DNA from: JAGKXB01 sp964498835
Lineage (GTDB): Bacteria > Pseudomonadota > Gammaproteobacteria > Burkholderiales > Burkholderiaceae_D
Assembly: GCA_964498835.1 (NCBI GenBank)
Contig: CAZCIX010000004.1
Location: 1 to 64,000, forward strand
Reading direction: 5' to 3'
Length of the DNA: 64,000 nt
Made by a program: the position numbers and the translations under genes. The notes under the pieces are model-generated. The model was not told the origin of the DNA and ran no database searches. It was given only the letters and a program-made list of their open reading frames with translations. This document shows, piece after piece, positions 8,500-17,964 of this stretch; position 1 is the first letter of the stretch, and every line of letters begins with the position of its first letter.

Positions 8500-9600
8500 T
8501 CAGCAAGAAAGAGAGGGAGTGTCAGCGGTATGATTAATTTGGGCGAATTCAACAATAGCCTGGCGCAATAAATCCAAACCAGCACCAGTTTTTGCACTCA
8601 AAAAAACGCGGTGGATTTTACCACACTCATCTCGCTCCAAAGAAGGAGCGAGATCGGCCGCATCGATTTTATTCCACACCAATATTTGAGGGATATGATC
8701 GGCACCAATTTCTTTTAATACCAGATTAACTTGCTCGATTTGCTCCATGCGCACTGGACTATTTCCATCTACTACGTGCAACAACAAATCGGCGTGATTG
8801 GTTTCTTCCAGCGTGGTACGAAAAGCAGCGACCAATTGATGTGGCAGTTCGCGCACAAAACCAACTGTATCGGATATCACGACGCTGCCCACTTGATCAC
8901 CCAAATAAATCCGGCGTGAAGTGGTATCCAGCGTGGCAAAAAGTTGATCCGCTACATAGGCTCCCGTTTTGGCAAGCGCATTAAAGAGACTGGATTTACC
9001 AGCGTTGGTATAGCCAACCAACGAAATAGAAAAAGTGTGATTACGCGCTCTTGCTCGACGTTGGGTTTCGCGTTGACGGTGTAGCTTATCCAATTGAGCA
9101 CGTAGGGCTTTGACTCTGACACCAAGTAAACGACGATCGGTTTCAAGCTGGGTTTCGCCTGGACCACGCAAACCTATCCCACCTTTTTGACGCTCTAAAT
9201 GGGTCCAGCCACGAATTAAACGCGTAGCAAGATGTTGCAACTGCGCCAACTCCACTTGCACTTTACCCTCGTGACTCTTGGCACGTTGGGCAAATATATC
9301 GAGAATCAAGCTGGTTCTATCAATGACGCGGGTAGCAAAACGACGTTCAAGATTTCGCTGTTGCGCTGGCGACAAGGCGTGATTAAAAATCACAAGATCC
9401 AGCTTGCTTTCCTGCACGACGGAAATAATTTCATCGGCCTTACCTGTCCCAACAAAATACGCCGGATCAGGACTAGAACGCTTGCAACTAAACACGATGA
9501 CTGGTTCTGCGCCTGCCGATTTGCAAAGTAACGATAATTCTTCCAAGCTAGCAAGAAAATCCTCTTTGCCAAAATCGACACCAACCAACGCTGCACGCAT
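8500..9600 (-). CDS. hflX: Ribosome-splitting GTPase HflX
   Basis: A 366-residue GTPase, at the short end for the family. The N-terminal HflX domain carries YFVGTGKADEI and the Gly-rich segment GGIGLRGPGETQLE at about residues 140-153. A helical linker rich in Arg follows, then the G domain with P-loop GYTNAGKSS at 196-204, switch DTVGFVRELP and NKID. HflX binds the 50S subunit and splits stalled 70S ribosomes under stress. It sits between hfq and hflK on the same strand, as in most proteobacteria. Confidence 0.96.
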   Translation of the reverse strand: MRAALVGVDFGKEDFLASLEELSLLCKSAGAEPVIVFSCKRSSPDPAYFVGTGKADEIISVVQESKLDLVIFNHALSPAQQRNLERRFATRVIDRTSLILDIFAQRAKSHEGKVQVELAQLQHLATRLIRGWTHLERQKGGIGLRGPGETQLETDRRLLGVRVKALRAQLDKLHRQRETQRRARARNHTFSISLVGYTNAGKSSLFNALAKTGAYVADQLFATLDTTSRRIYLGDQVGSVVISDTVGFVRELPHQLVAAFRTTLEETNHADLLLHVVDGNSPVRMEQIEQVNLVLKEIGADHIPQILVWNKIDAADLAPSLERDECGKIHRVFLSAKTGAGLDLLRQAIVEFAQINHTADTPSLSC

Positions 9601-9647
9601 ATGCTTCTGAATTTAAATTTTACAATCTTGCACTTAATTTAATGCAC

Positions 9648-9893
9648 TTACTCTTGCTCTGCTTCGGTACCGAGATTTAACGTCACAGCACGTCCGGGAA
9701 CAACGGTGGAAATCGCATGTTTATAAACCATTTGCGTCACGGTATTACGCAAAAGAATGACGTATTGATCGAACGATTCAATATGACCTTGGAGTTTGAT
9801 TCCATTAACGAGATAAATTGAGACAGAGATATGCTCTTTGCGCAAAGTATTGAGGAAAGGATCTTGCAACAATTGCCCTTTATTATTATTCAT
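9648..9893 (-). CDS. hfq: RNA chaperone Hfq
   Basis: An 81-residue Sm-like protein that forms a hexameric ring and pairs small RNAs with mRNAs. The Sm1 motif spans LQDPFLNTLRKEHISVSIYL and NGIKLQGHIESFDQYVILL, and Sm2 is YKHAIST. The C-terminal tail is short and acidic (GTEAEQE). That suggests core binding activity with little of the disordered tail seen in gammaproteobacteria. The 172 bases upstream, between hfq and der, contain no gene and probably hold the hfq promoter. Confidence 0.97.
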   Translation of the reverse strand: MNNNKGQLLQDPFLNTLRKEHISVSIYLVNGIKLQGHIESFDQYVILLRNTVTQMVYKHAISTVVPGRAVTLNLGTEAEQE

Positions 9894-10065
9894 AGCAGTT
9901 CCGTTATGTTGTTATAGTGATATGTTGAATTGTTATTATTTTTGCATTTCGCATTACATTTAAAATGAGAACGTTGCTTTTAATCTACAAGCAATTTATA
10001 GGCAATGTGAAAATTTTCAAACCTTGAAAGTGTATCTTTTTGTAATATTGTCAGTAAATTCTCTG

Positions 10066-11439
10066 TCAACCTTGTTTTTGCCCCTTGGCAAAAGGGTTCT
10101 TCCCTGTCCGCAACTCAATTCGCAAAGGCGTCCCCAATAGAGAAAAGGTGTCGCGGAAATGTTTTTCAAGATAACGCTTATACGTTTCCCCAATTGCATC
10201 TAATGCATTTCCATGAATCACAATGATAGGCGGATTCTGGCCTCCCTGATGTGCATAACGCAATTTTGGTCGAATTGAGCCCTTACGACGCGGCTCTTGG
10301 CGTTCCACCGCTTCAATCAAAGCACGCGTTAATTTTGGCGTAGATAAATCAATCATTGCTGCCGCATAAGCCGCATCGACTGACTTCATTAAGGGCGTAA
10401 TCCCCGATGCATTTAAAGCTGAAATAAAATGAAACTTAGCAAATGAGAGGAAATTCAACTTACGCTCTAAATCCATTTTGATTTCATCGCGTCGGTCTGA
10501 CTGCAAACCATCCCACTTATTCACTCCCACAACCAGCGCCCTACCCGTTTCAAGAATAAATCCTGCAATATGGGCATCTTGCTCAGAAATATCCTGCTGC
10601 GCATCTAACAATAAGATGACAACATTAGCCTCAGAAATAGATTGCAAAGTCTTCACTACTGAAAACTTTTCAATAGCCTCAAATACCTTACCGCGACGAC
10701 GAATACCAGCCGTATCGATCAAGGTATATTGTCTACCGCCACGTTCAAACTCAATTTCAATCGAATCGCGTGTCGTACCAGGCATATCAAATGCGATGAC
10801 TCGCTCCTCACCTAACAAGGTGTTGACCAAGGTTGATTTACCGACGTTAGGACGACCAACAATGGCGATTTTGACCTTACGTGCATCTTGTTCTAACACT
10901 TCTTCAGCATCGTCACCCTTCAGCTCGTTCATATCAGCATGGCGTGCAAAAGCTAAATCCAATGCTTCATCCAACATATCATGCACGCCATCACCATGCG
11001 CGGATGAAATAGCAAGCGGATCCCCCCAACCGAGCTCATAAAAATCCGCTGCTACTGCGGTGTATTTCATACCTTCTGATTTATTGACGACTAAGACAAC
11101 GGGGCGACCGGCTTTGCGTAAAAATTCGGTGATAGTTTTATCATGCGGCGTCAAACCTTGACGACCATCCACAATAAATACGATGACATCCGCTTCTGCC
11201 ACAGCTTGCTTGGTTTGCCGCGCCATTTGATGCACGATGCCCTCTTTGGCAACGGGTTCGAATCCACCAGTATCAACGACTAAAAACGGGCGCTCGCCCA
11301 TTCGACCTTCACCATAATGACGATCACGCGTCAACCCTGGCAAATCTGCCACTAATGCATCACGCGAACGCGTCAGACGGTTGAACAAAGTGGATTTACC
11401 GACGTTAGGTCGGCCTACAAGTGCAATAACGGGTTTCAT
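10066..11439 (-). CDS. der: Ribosome biogenesis GTPase Der (EngA)
   Basis: A 457-residue protein with two tandem GTPase domains. The first P-loop GRPNVGKST is at residues 8-16 and the second, identical in sequence, is near residue 200. DTGGFEP and DTAGIRRRGK are the two switch II motifs, and a KH-like C-terminal domain ends in KNPFAKGQKQG. Der is essential for 50S subunit maturation. It follows bamB by 16 bases on the same strand, a neighbourhood conserved across proteobacteria. Confidence 0.97.
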   Translation of the reverse strand: MKPVIALVGRPNVGKSTLFNRLTRSRDALVADLPGLTRDRHYGEGRMGERPFLVVDTGGFEPVAKEGIVHQMARQTKQAVAEADVIVFIVDGRQGLTPHDKTITEFLRKAGRPVVLVVNKSEGMKYTAVAADFYELGWGDPLAISSAHGDGVHDMLDEALDLAFARHADMNELKGDDAEEVLEQDARKVKIAIVGRPNVGKSTLVNTLLGEERVIAFDMPGTTRDSIEIEFERGGRQYTLIDTAGIRRRGKVFEAIEKFSVVKTLQSISEANVVILLLDAQQDISEQDAHIAGFILETGRALVVGVNKWDGLQSDRRDEIKMDLERKLNFLSFAKFHFISALNASGITPLMKSVDAAYAAAMIDLSTPKLTRALIEAVERQEPRRKGSIRPKLRYAHQGGQNPPIIVIHGNALDAIGETYKRYLEKHFRDTFSLLGTPLRIELRTGKNPFAKGQKQG

Positions 11440-11455
11440 TCAATACTTACGCAGA

Positions 11456-12631
11456 TTACTCGGACGCTAATGCGGCCACTGTCCCTGATTGGGTTTGGAA
11501 AATCAAATTCGCACCAGCAACCAATGGCGTACCAATCACTGGGCTACCATCAATAGCGATGCGACCTATAAAAGTACCATCTTCACGTGAAAGAAAATGG
11601 ATCAATCCTTGGCCATCGCCAACAACAACAGCACGTCCAAACGAAATCGGGACAGATAAACGACGATTTTCGAGCTTATCGTTAGACCAGCTGCTCAAAC
11701 CCGTGTCACGGGCTAAAGCATGTACGGTGCCACGTTCGTCGGCAGCAAACACAAAACGTTCATCACCGCCTAAACCCACATCACTGGATAAATCTTTCGT
11801 CCAACGCACTACGCCATTGCTCACATCGAAGCAGGCTAAACGTCCTTGATACGTAATGGCACAAACTGAGCGGCCTAATACAAGAGGCAGGCCAGAAACA
11901 TCCGCAATACGCTCTAACTCCGTAGCACCACGTGGATTACTGACAGCTGCTTCCCAACGCACGGCACCATTTGCTAGCGCCACAGCCAACAATTTTCCAC
12001 CTGGCAATGCTGCAATCAGATTGGGACCAGCAATCACCAATCCTGGTGCGCTGCGTAAGCTAAGCGATGGTGTGATACGTTGCACTGACCAACGGCGAGC
12101 GCCTGAAGAAGCATCAAAAGCAGTGATGCGATTATCCAAACTACGCACAATCACCAATCCACTTCCTACAACAGGAGCAGATAAAACCTCGCTAGAGGCT
12201 TGTGCTTTCCAACGCAATTTTCCAGCATCATTAAAAGCCAAAACACTGCCTTTTTCACCAGCAACTGCGACGACATTACCATCACTACCCACACCAGCAG
12301 TCAACACCGTGCCCGCATTGATACGCCACAATGGCTGCCCATTTTTAGCATTTAAACGTGCAACAGAACCATCTGCTGCAGCCACGAAAAGACTATCTTC
12401 CGCTAACGCTGGGGAAAAAGAATAATTACTTGCCTTACCTATCGTAGTTGACCAGGCCGAACGCAATGCCAAGGTTTGCTTAAAATCACTTAAGGGGGCG
12501 GGCCTATTGCGTGCCGTAGTAGAACTTGCAAAAGGATTGAGTGAAGAACATCCTGTTACAGTCAAACCAGCCACACCAACCAAAAAAATCAAGCTGCTTA
12601 ATAAGCTCAATCGCACTACAAAAACCCGCAT
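11456..12631 (-). CDS. bamB: Outer-membrane assembly lipoprotein BamB
   Basis: A 391-residue lipoprotein with a signal sequence ending in VTGCSS, where the Cys near residue 28 is the lipidation site. It is followed by a PQQ-like beta-propeller built of repeats such as GKLRWKAQ, GARRWSVQ and GVVRWTKD. BamB is a periplasmic partner of BamA in inserting beta-barrel proteins into the outer membrane. It lies between yfgM and der, the usual cluster, and is probably in one transcript with them. Confidence 0.96.
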   Translation of the reverse strand: MRVFVVRLSLLSSLIFLVGVAGLTVTGCSSLNPFASSTTARNRPAPLSDFKQTLALRSAWSTTIGKASNYSFSPALAEDSLFVAAADGSVARLNAKNGQPLWRINAGTVLTAGVGSDGNVVAVAGEKGSVLAFNDAGKLRWKAQASSEVLSAPVVGSGLVIVRSLDNRITAFDASSGARRWSVQRITPSLSLRSAPGLVIAGPNLIAALPGGKLLAVALANGAVRWEAAVSNPRGATELERIADVSGLPLVLGRSVCAITYQGRLACFDVSNGVVRWTKDLSSDVGLGGDERFVFAADERGTVHALARDTGLSSWSNDKLENRRLSVPISFGRAVVVGDGQGLIHFLSREDGTFIGRIAIDGSPVIGTPLVAGANLIFQTQSGTVAALASE

Positions 12632-12672
12632 ATTTTTCCTTTATTAATTGCTTTATTGAACCTTATTTAGCT

Positions 12673-13347
12673 TTATTTAGCTTGCTCATTCTTTTCAGCA
12701 ATTTTGACAACTTCTCCACCCAGCGCATCCAATTTCAATTGAATCAATTGGTGACCAGGATTTTTTTGATCTATTTTTTGCAGCGCTGCCTGATATGCCA
12801 AACGCGCCTCTGCTGTTTTATTTTGCGCAAATAAAATATCACCACGACGATCTTCAACCGCACCGGAAAATTGAGCTGGGTAATTTTTCGCATCACCTAA
12901 CAATTTCAGACCAGCATCATAGGCTTTCTCGTCTAGCAAAATACCGGCCAAACGTATTTTTGCCACCGCTTTGTATTCGTCATCCAAACCAAAGTCAATC
13001 ACCCATTGCAACTGTGTTTTAGCCAGCTTTAAATCATGCGCATCGAACGCTGCTTTTGCCGCAGTCAACGCACTCATTTGTGCATAAGTTGTTTTACCAA
13101 ATTTGCTTTGCATGTCTGCTGCTGCACGTTGTACTTTGGCTTGATCCTTTAGCATCACAGCTCTTTGCAATTCTTCATATAACTGTGAGGCTTGAATAGA
13201 TTGCGTACGTTGATAATAATTCCAACCCGTCCATCCGCTATAAGCAGCCAAGACGACGATTAATAACCAGGTTAAAAGATTACCAAATCGATTCCACCAC
13301 GCTTTGAGTGCATCTATTTGCTCTTGCTCTTCGAGATCGTATGCCAT
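12673..13347 (-). CDS. YfgM-like tetratricopeptide membrane protein
   Basis: A 224-residue protein with a cytoplasmic N-terminus (MAYDLEEQEQIDALKAWW) and one transmembrane helix at about residues 24-41. A periplasmic domain of TPR-like helices follows. This is the YfgM/ancillary SecYEG translocon subunit family, thought to link the translocon with periplasmic chaperones. The position between hisS and bamB is the hallmark of the family. No catalytic motif is expected or seen. Confidence 0.92.
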   Translation of the reverse strand: MAYDLEEQEQIDALKAWWNRFGNLLTWLLIVVLAAYSGWTGWNYYQRTQSIQASQLYEELQRAVMLKDQAKVQRAAADMQSKFGKTTYAQMSALTAAKAAFDAHDLKLAKTQLQWVIDFGLDDEYKAVAKIRLAGILLDEKAYDAGLKLLGDAKNYPAQFSGAVEDRRGDILFAQNKTAEARLAYQAALQKIDQKNPGHQLIQLKLDALGGEVVKIAEKNEQAK

Positions 13348-13398
13348 AGTTAATTGAGTTAAATTGAGGTTTTAGTTAAAAGTTAAATTAATTATTTA

Positions 13399-14769
13399 TT
13401 AATGATGAGTATGGTTATGATTATGACTGTGGTCATGCTCATCAGCACCCACAATTTGATCAACAACATAATCAACCAAGGAATCAAATGGAACGCTAGT
13501 TTGATTGTTTTGATTATCATCAACGCGATCAGCACGCATTGCTTTCACAACCACCGTATTTTGAGCAATCTCATCCTCACCAATGATGAGCGCAAAAGCC
13601 GCGCCGCTAGCATCAGCCCGCTTCATTTGCGATTTAAAACTGCCGCTACCACTTGAGGTGGCGCAATGTAACACAACATCCAAACCAGCATCACGCAATC
13701 TTTCTGCCAACACAGATGACTGCAATTGCGCATCTTCTCCTTGATGCACCAAATACACATCACATTGATTAGGTTGATAGGGCTCGCCAGACGCTTTCAT
13801 CAATTCAATCAAACGTTCCACACCCATCGCAAAACCACACGCAGGCGTTGGCTTGCCGCCAAATATTTCTATCAAAGGATCGTAGCGACCACCGCCGCAC
13901 ACCGTACCTTGCGATCCCAACTGGTCACTCACCCATTCAAAGACCGTGCGATTGTAGTAATCCATGCCACGTACCAAACGTGGATTGATAGTGAAAGGAA
14001 TATTGTTATGGCGCAAAATTTTCTGTACGCCATCAAAATGCGCCTGCGACTCTTTGCCCAAATACGACAACAGTTGAGGTGCAGCATTCACCAAATCCTG
14101 CATAGCAGGATTTTTAGTATCCAAAATCCGCAATGGATTGGTATACAAACGTCGTTGCGCATCGGCATCCAACACCTCTTTATGCGCCTCAAAATACGCA
14201 ATCAAATCAGCTCGATGTTGCTGACGCTCTTCTGCATTGCCAATCGAATTCAACTCCAATCGAATCTTGTCCAAACCAAGGTCATCCCACAAACGCTGGC
14301 ATAACATGATTAATTCAGCATCAATATCTGGCCCACTGAAACCGACGGCTTCCGCACCTATCTGATGAAATTGGCGATAACGACCACGTTGTGGCTTTTC
14401 ATGACGAAACATGGGGCCAGCATACCAAAGACGTTTGGGGGCATCGTACGTTAAGTTATGCTCCAACACCGCACGTACCGCACCGGCAGTTCCTTCCGGA
14501 CGTAGGGTCAAATGATCACCATTCATGGCATCAACAAAAGAATACATTTCCTTTTCAACAATATCACTCACCGTTCCCAAACCACGAGAAAATAACGCGG
14601 TTGCTTCAACGATAGGTGTGCGGATTTGCTGAAATCCATAGCTTTTCAAGACGGATTGAACGGTATTTTCAAACAATTCCCATAATGCTGCGTCAGCAGG
14701 CAAAAGGTCATTCATTCCTTTGACACCAACTATTTTTTCGTTCTTCTCGTTCTTTTTATTTTCTGACAT
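13399..14769 (-). CDS. hisS: Histidyl-tRNA synthetase with a histidine-rich tail
   Basis: A class II synthetase charging tRNA-His, about 456 residues from the ATG at 14769. A TTG four codons further upstream is less likely. Visible are VKGMNDLLP near the start, the motif 2 region GPMFRHEKPQRGRYRQFHQ, the HisA box VRGMDYYNRTVFEWV and GGGRYDPL. The last 14 residues, DEHDHSHNHNHTHH, contain seven His and alternate with acidic or polar residues. Such a tail is not part of the core fold and could bind metal. Its translation itself needs charged tRNA-His. It lies between ispG and yfgM on the same strand. Confidence 0.97.
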   Translation of the reverse strand: MSENKKNEKNEKIVGVKGMNDLLPADAALWELFENTVQSVLKSYGFQQIRTPIVEATALFSRGLGTVSDIVEKEMYSFVDAMNGDHLTLRPEGTAGAVRAVLEHNLTYDAPKRLWYAGPMFRHEKPQRGRYRQFHQIGAEAVGFSGPDIDAELIMLCQRLWDDLGLDKIRLELNSIGNAEERQQHRADLIAYFEAHKEVLDADAQRRLYTNPLRILDTKNPAMQDLVNAAPQLLSYLGKESQAHFDGVQKILRHNNIPFTINPRLVRGMDYYNRTVFEWVSDQLGSQGTVCGGGRYDPLIEIFGGKPTPACGFAMGVERLIELMKASGEPYQPNQCDVYLVHQGEDAQLQSSVLAERLRDAGLDVVLHCATSSGSGSFKSQMKRADASGAAFALIIGEDEIAQNTVVVKAMRADRVDDNQNNQTSVPFDSLVDYVVDQIVGADEHDHSHNHNHTHH

Positions 14770-14828
14770 GCTGTAATCCAATATCCAATTCGCTTATTAA
14801 TGCTTATTAATACTTGTTTAGCTGATAT

Positions 14829-16097
14829 TTATTTGGCGTAACGTGTCTGTACATAATCCAACACGATAGCCTGAAACTCTTCTGCGATGCGCTCTCCGCG
14901 CAAGGTGACCTTCTTTTCCCCATCAACAAATACTGGCGCCGCAGGTGATTCTCCTGTACCGGGCAAACTAATACCGATATTGGCATGTTTGGATTCACCA
15001 GGACCATTGACGATACACCCCATGACCGCGACATTCATGCCCTCCACACCGGGATATTGCTTTTTCCACACCGGCATTTGATCACGCAAATACGTTTGTA
15101 TTTTGTCAGCCAATTCCTGAAAAACGGTAGAAGTCGTGCGACCACAGCCTGGACAAGCAATCACCATAGGGGCAAATTTTCTCAAACCCATGGTCTGTAA
15201 AATTTCTTGTGCAACAACGACCTCTTTCGTCCGATCGCCACCCGGTTCTGGTGTTAATGAAACACGGATAGTGTCACCAATGCCCTCTTGCAACAAAACA
15301 GATAAAGCAGCCGTTGATGCCACAATCCCCTTGCTACCCATGCCTGCTTCTGTCAATCCAAGATGCAAGGGATAATCACAGCGATGGGCCAGCTCACGAT
15401 AAACAGCAATCAAATCCTGCACGCCAGAAACCTTGCACGACAAAATAATCTTATCGGCCGCCAAGCCCAATTCCTCTGCCCGCACAGCATTTTCAATCGC
15501 AGAAGTCACCAGCGCTTCATACATCACCGCTTGCGCAGTCCATGGTTCAGAACGTTGCGCATTTTGATCCATCAAACGCGCCAATAAACTCTGATCCAAA
15601 CTGCCCCAATTCACACCTATACGCACTGGTTTATCGTAAGTACAAGCTGCCTCTATCATCTGAGCAAACTGCGTATCACGCTTTGCGCCTTGTCCCACGT
15701 TTCCTGGGTTAATACGATATTTCGATAAGACTTTGGCGCACTCAGGATAATCTTTTAACAATGTGTGCCCGTTATAGTGAAAATCACCCACCAAAGGCAC
15801 ATCGACGTCCATTTTCTGGAGTTGCTCATAAATCGCTGGGACAGCGCTTGCCGCTTCCGGGCTATTGACAGTAATACGCACCATTTCAGAGCCAGCGCGT
15901 GCTAATTCTTTAATTTGAATCGCCGTTGCGATCACATCTGCCGTATCGGTATTAGTCATGGATTGCACCAACACAGGCGCGCCACCACCAATCACAACCA
16001 CACGTGCACCATTACGCACTGAAACAGAACGGGCCTGACGCCGCGCTAGAGGACCAGAACAAATAGGGGACAAACTGGAAGAAGTGAATGACGACAT
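14829..16097 (-). CDS. ispG: 4-hydroxy-3-methylbut-2-enyl-diphosphate synthase (flavodoxin/ferredoxin)
   Basis: An iron-sulphur enzyme of the MEP isoprenoid pathway converting methylerythritol cyclodiphosphate to HMBPP, 422 residues from the ATG at 16097. A TTG six codons upstream is less likely. The cluster ligands are in CPGCGRTTS, with a third Cys in MGCIVNGPGES. The N-terminal TIM-barrel segments VLVQSMTNTDT and RINPGNVGQG are intact. The length and inserted central region match the betaproteobacterial form. It lies between rodZ and hisS, the usual order. Confidence 0.97.
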   Translation of the reverse strand: MSSFTSSSLSPICSGPLARRQARSVSVRNGARVVVIGGGAPVLVQSMTNTDTADVIATAIQIKELARAGSEMVRITVNSPEAASAVPAIYEQLQKMDVDVPLVGDFHYNGHTLLKDYPECAKVLSKYRINPGNVGQGAKRDTQFAQMIEAACTYDKPVRIGVNWGSLDQSLLARLMDQNAQRSEPWTAQAVMYEALVTSAIENAVRAEELGLAADKIILSCKVSGVQDLIAVYRELAHRCDYPLHLGLTEAGMGSKGIVASTAALSVLLQEGIGDTIRVSLTPEPGGDRTKEVVVAQEILQTMGLRKFAPMVIACPGCGRTTSTVFQELADKIQTYLRDQMPVWKKQYPGVEGMNVAVMGCIVNGPGESKHANIGISLPGTGESPAAPVFVDGEKKVTLRGERIAEEFQAIVLDYVQTRYAK

Positions 16098-16136
16098 AAA
16101 TGATGACTTAAACAATTACTTAAGGAGTACTTCAAA

Positions 16137-17144
16137 TTACTTCAAATTTATCCGCGCTATTTTGCTGTTACTAGCACGCTTCATTTCCAATTGCACACCA
16201 CGGAAACTCGCATCAACACCTGTTGGATTACCGACCACCATAAACATGGGCTCCTCAACATTGAAAGTTTCACTAGTCCCCGCTTTAAACAAACGAGAAA
16301 CTACAGTGCCACTTCTATTCATTTTTCTAATTTCTATCCATGAATCTTCGCGTATCTTCAAAACTAAAGAATTTTTCGAAGAGTTATCCACTGCATTATT
16401 CGCTAAGTTATTCACTAAATTTTTGACAATATTTTCTGGAGGATTTTCCCCAAGACCTTCCGCAAAACTTTTTGACGCAGCTTCCGAATCAACAACATTT
16501 TTCTTTAAAGAAACCAATGCATCAGCAGGAGCCAATTGTAGTGATTCACTTGCACTCGCGGCATCGACAGACGATGAAGGTGAGGACGATGCAAAAGCAG
16601 AGGAAGCAAACGATGTCCACTCTTTACCAAAGTCAGCTACTTTGGCGAAGGCAATTCCAAAAGTTTGCGCTATGCCACCTACTCCATGCTGCACAAAAAA
16701 GACTATCACCAATAAAAAAACAACCGAACTTATCACCCAACGCAAGGAGGTATTGCGGCGATTAATAAACAAAGAGGGCAAACGACGCAAATCAAGCAAT
16801 GGCGTCGATAATGTACGAGGAGACGCCATCGGCGTCACTGGCTCAACAGGCTCAGGTGCCACCATTGCAATCAAAGGTGCGGGATCCACCTTAAGAATTT
16901 TTGCATACGCGCGGATAAAGCCACGCACAGTTGCCAAAGCTGGCCACAAAGCATAATCATCTGCTTCAAGCGCCAAAATTTGTCGAGGTGTTAGTTTTAA
17001 TAAATTCGCAATCTCTTCTATCGATCGTCCTTGTGCATGCCGATAAGTGGCCAACTGATTACCAGGCATTTGTCGGCTTTTTTGCGGCTGCGATTTCGAG
17101 ATACTTGCGGGTGTATCGACATCGTTTGTTTCATTTTCATTCAT
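16137..17144 (-). CDS. rodZ: RodZ-like cell-shape protein
   Basis: A bitopic membrane protein of 335 residues. The N-terminal helix-turn-helix domain contains LATYRHAQGRSIEEIANLLK and LEADDYALWPALATVRGFIR, the MreB-binding module. A transmembrane helix (WVISSVVFLLVIVFFVQ) lies near residues 134-150. A Ser/Ala-rich and Asn-rich periplasmic stretch follows, then a DUF4115 beta domain ending LVLKIREDSWIEIRK. The start at 17144 (MNENETN) is preferred because a GGAG lies six bases upstream. It overlaps the pilF stop by eight bases. An ATG nine codons further upstream exists but lacks that site. Confidence 0.9.
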   Translation of the reverse strand: MNENETNDVDTPASISKSQPQKSRQMPGNQLATYRHAQGRSIEEIANLLKLTPRQILALEADDYALWPALATVRGFIRAYAKILKVDPAPLIAMVAPEPVEPVTPMASPRTLSTPLLDLRRLPSLFINRRNTSLRWVISSVVFLLVIVFFVQHGVGGIAQTFGIAFAKVADFGKEWTSFASSAFASSSPSSSVDAASASESLQLAPADALVSLKKNVVDSEAASKSFAEGLGENPPENIVKNLVNNLANNAVDNSSKNSLVLKIREDSWIEIRKMNRSGTVVSRLFKAGTSETFNVEEPMFMVVGNPTGVDASFRGVQLEMKRASNSKIARINLK

Positions 17145-17964
17145 CAAATGCTCCGCGTTGGAAAGCCGCATATTCAGAAGAATTTGGATAACGCCGGAAT
17201 AATTGCGTGACTAAACTTGCTTCAGTAGCTTTATCACCTAATTTGCGTTCAATTTTGATGGCGAGCCACAATACATCAGCGGTCAAAACATCCATTTTTA
17301 TCACACGATCAACATAAAAACGTGCGCGCGTGTAATCGTGTGTGTCGTAATATATTTTTGCCAAATTGATATTGGTAACCGGATTAGCAGAATCGTATTG
17401 AAATGCCTGTAAAAAATACCGTTCCGCAGCAGAACGATTTCTTAACTTCAAACTACAAATACCCGCATTATTTAGGGCTTTATTTGGCGATGAATAAGTA
17501 GGATTTTTGATTGCTGCTTCAAACTGTGCAATAGATGATGTTTCTGCCCCGGTTTGGCATAAAAACCAACCGTAATTATTCATCAACTCTGGATTACTAG
17601 GTGCCAGCTTTAAGGCAAGTAAGAAATTATCCCTTGCCAGCTGCATTTCACCCATGTTCATATAAATCAAAGCTTTGACGCCATATGCATCGGCAAAATC
17701 AGACCTGGCCTGCAATGATTGCTTAATTTCATCCAAGGCAAATGACAGCTGACCTTGTTCATAATAACTAATCGCCAATTGCAAGCGAATGCTGGCACGC
17801 TTATGCGCATCAGCTTGATCAGAATTGGTAGGCAATTCATTGCGCTGCTCGGCAGTCTTCAATTGCGCGGATTGACATCCTAACAACATAAACATTGCCG
17901 CCGTAAAAATAAAAGCAATGCGTCCTCTTATTCGGGATTTTTTTATTTTTTTGATTTTTATCAC
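17137..17964 (-). CDS. pilF: Type IV pilus biogenesis lipoprotein PilF/PilW
   Basis: A 275-residue TPR lipoprotein. The signal sequence ends in LLGCQSAQ, with the lipidated Cys near residue 30. TPR units run from about 58 to 250 (for example ISYYEQGQLSFALDEIKQSL). PilF pilots the PilQ secretin to the outer membrane. The start is GTG, overlapping the rlmN stop by four bases (GTGA), with GGAG eight bases upstream inside rlmN. The rlmN-pilF-rodZ order is conserved in Beta- and Gammaproteobacteria. No other pilus genes are in the window. Confidence 0.93.
   Translation of the reverse strand: MIKIKKIKKSRIRGRIAFIFTAAMFMLLGCQSAQLKTAEQRNELPTNSDQADAHKRASIRLQLAISYYEQGQLSFALDEIKQSLQARSDFADAYGVKALIYMNMGEMQLARDNFLLALKLAPSNPELMNNYGWFLCQTGAETSSIAQFEAAIKNPTYSSPNKALNNAGICSLKLRNRSAAERYFLQAFQYDSANPVTNINLAKIYYDTHDYTRARFYVDRVIKMDVLTADVLWLAIKIERKLGDKATEASLVTQLFRRYPNSSEYAAFQRGAFDE
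17151..17154 (-). promoter_or_regulatory. Ribosome binding site fixing the rodZ start
   Basis: GGAG on the minus strand, six bases before the ATG at 17144 and inside the end of pilF. It supports the shorter RodZ start and translational coupling to pilF. Confidence 0.6.

Noticed and set aside
10478..11041. 187-codon rightward frame opposite der
   Set aside because: It is antisense to an intact Der GTPase; Ser/Thr-rich composition is what the complement of this gene gives.
11856..12425. 189-codon rightward frame opposite bamB
   Set aside because: Antisense to an intact beta-propeller gene, no family pattern and no ribosome site.
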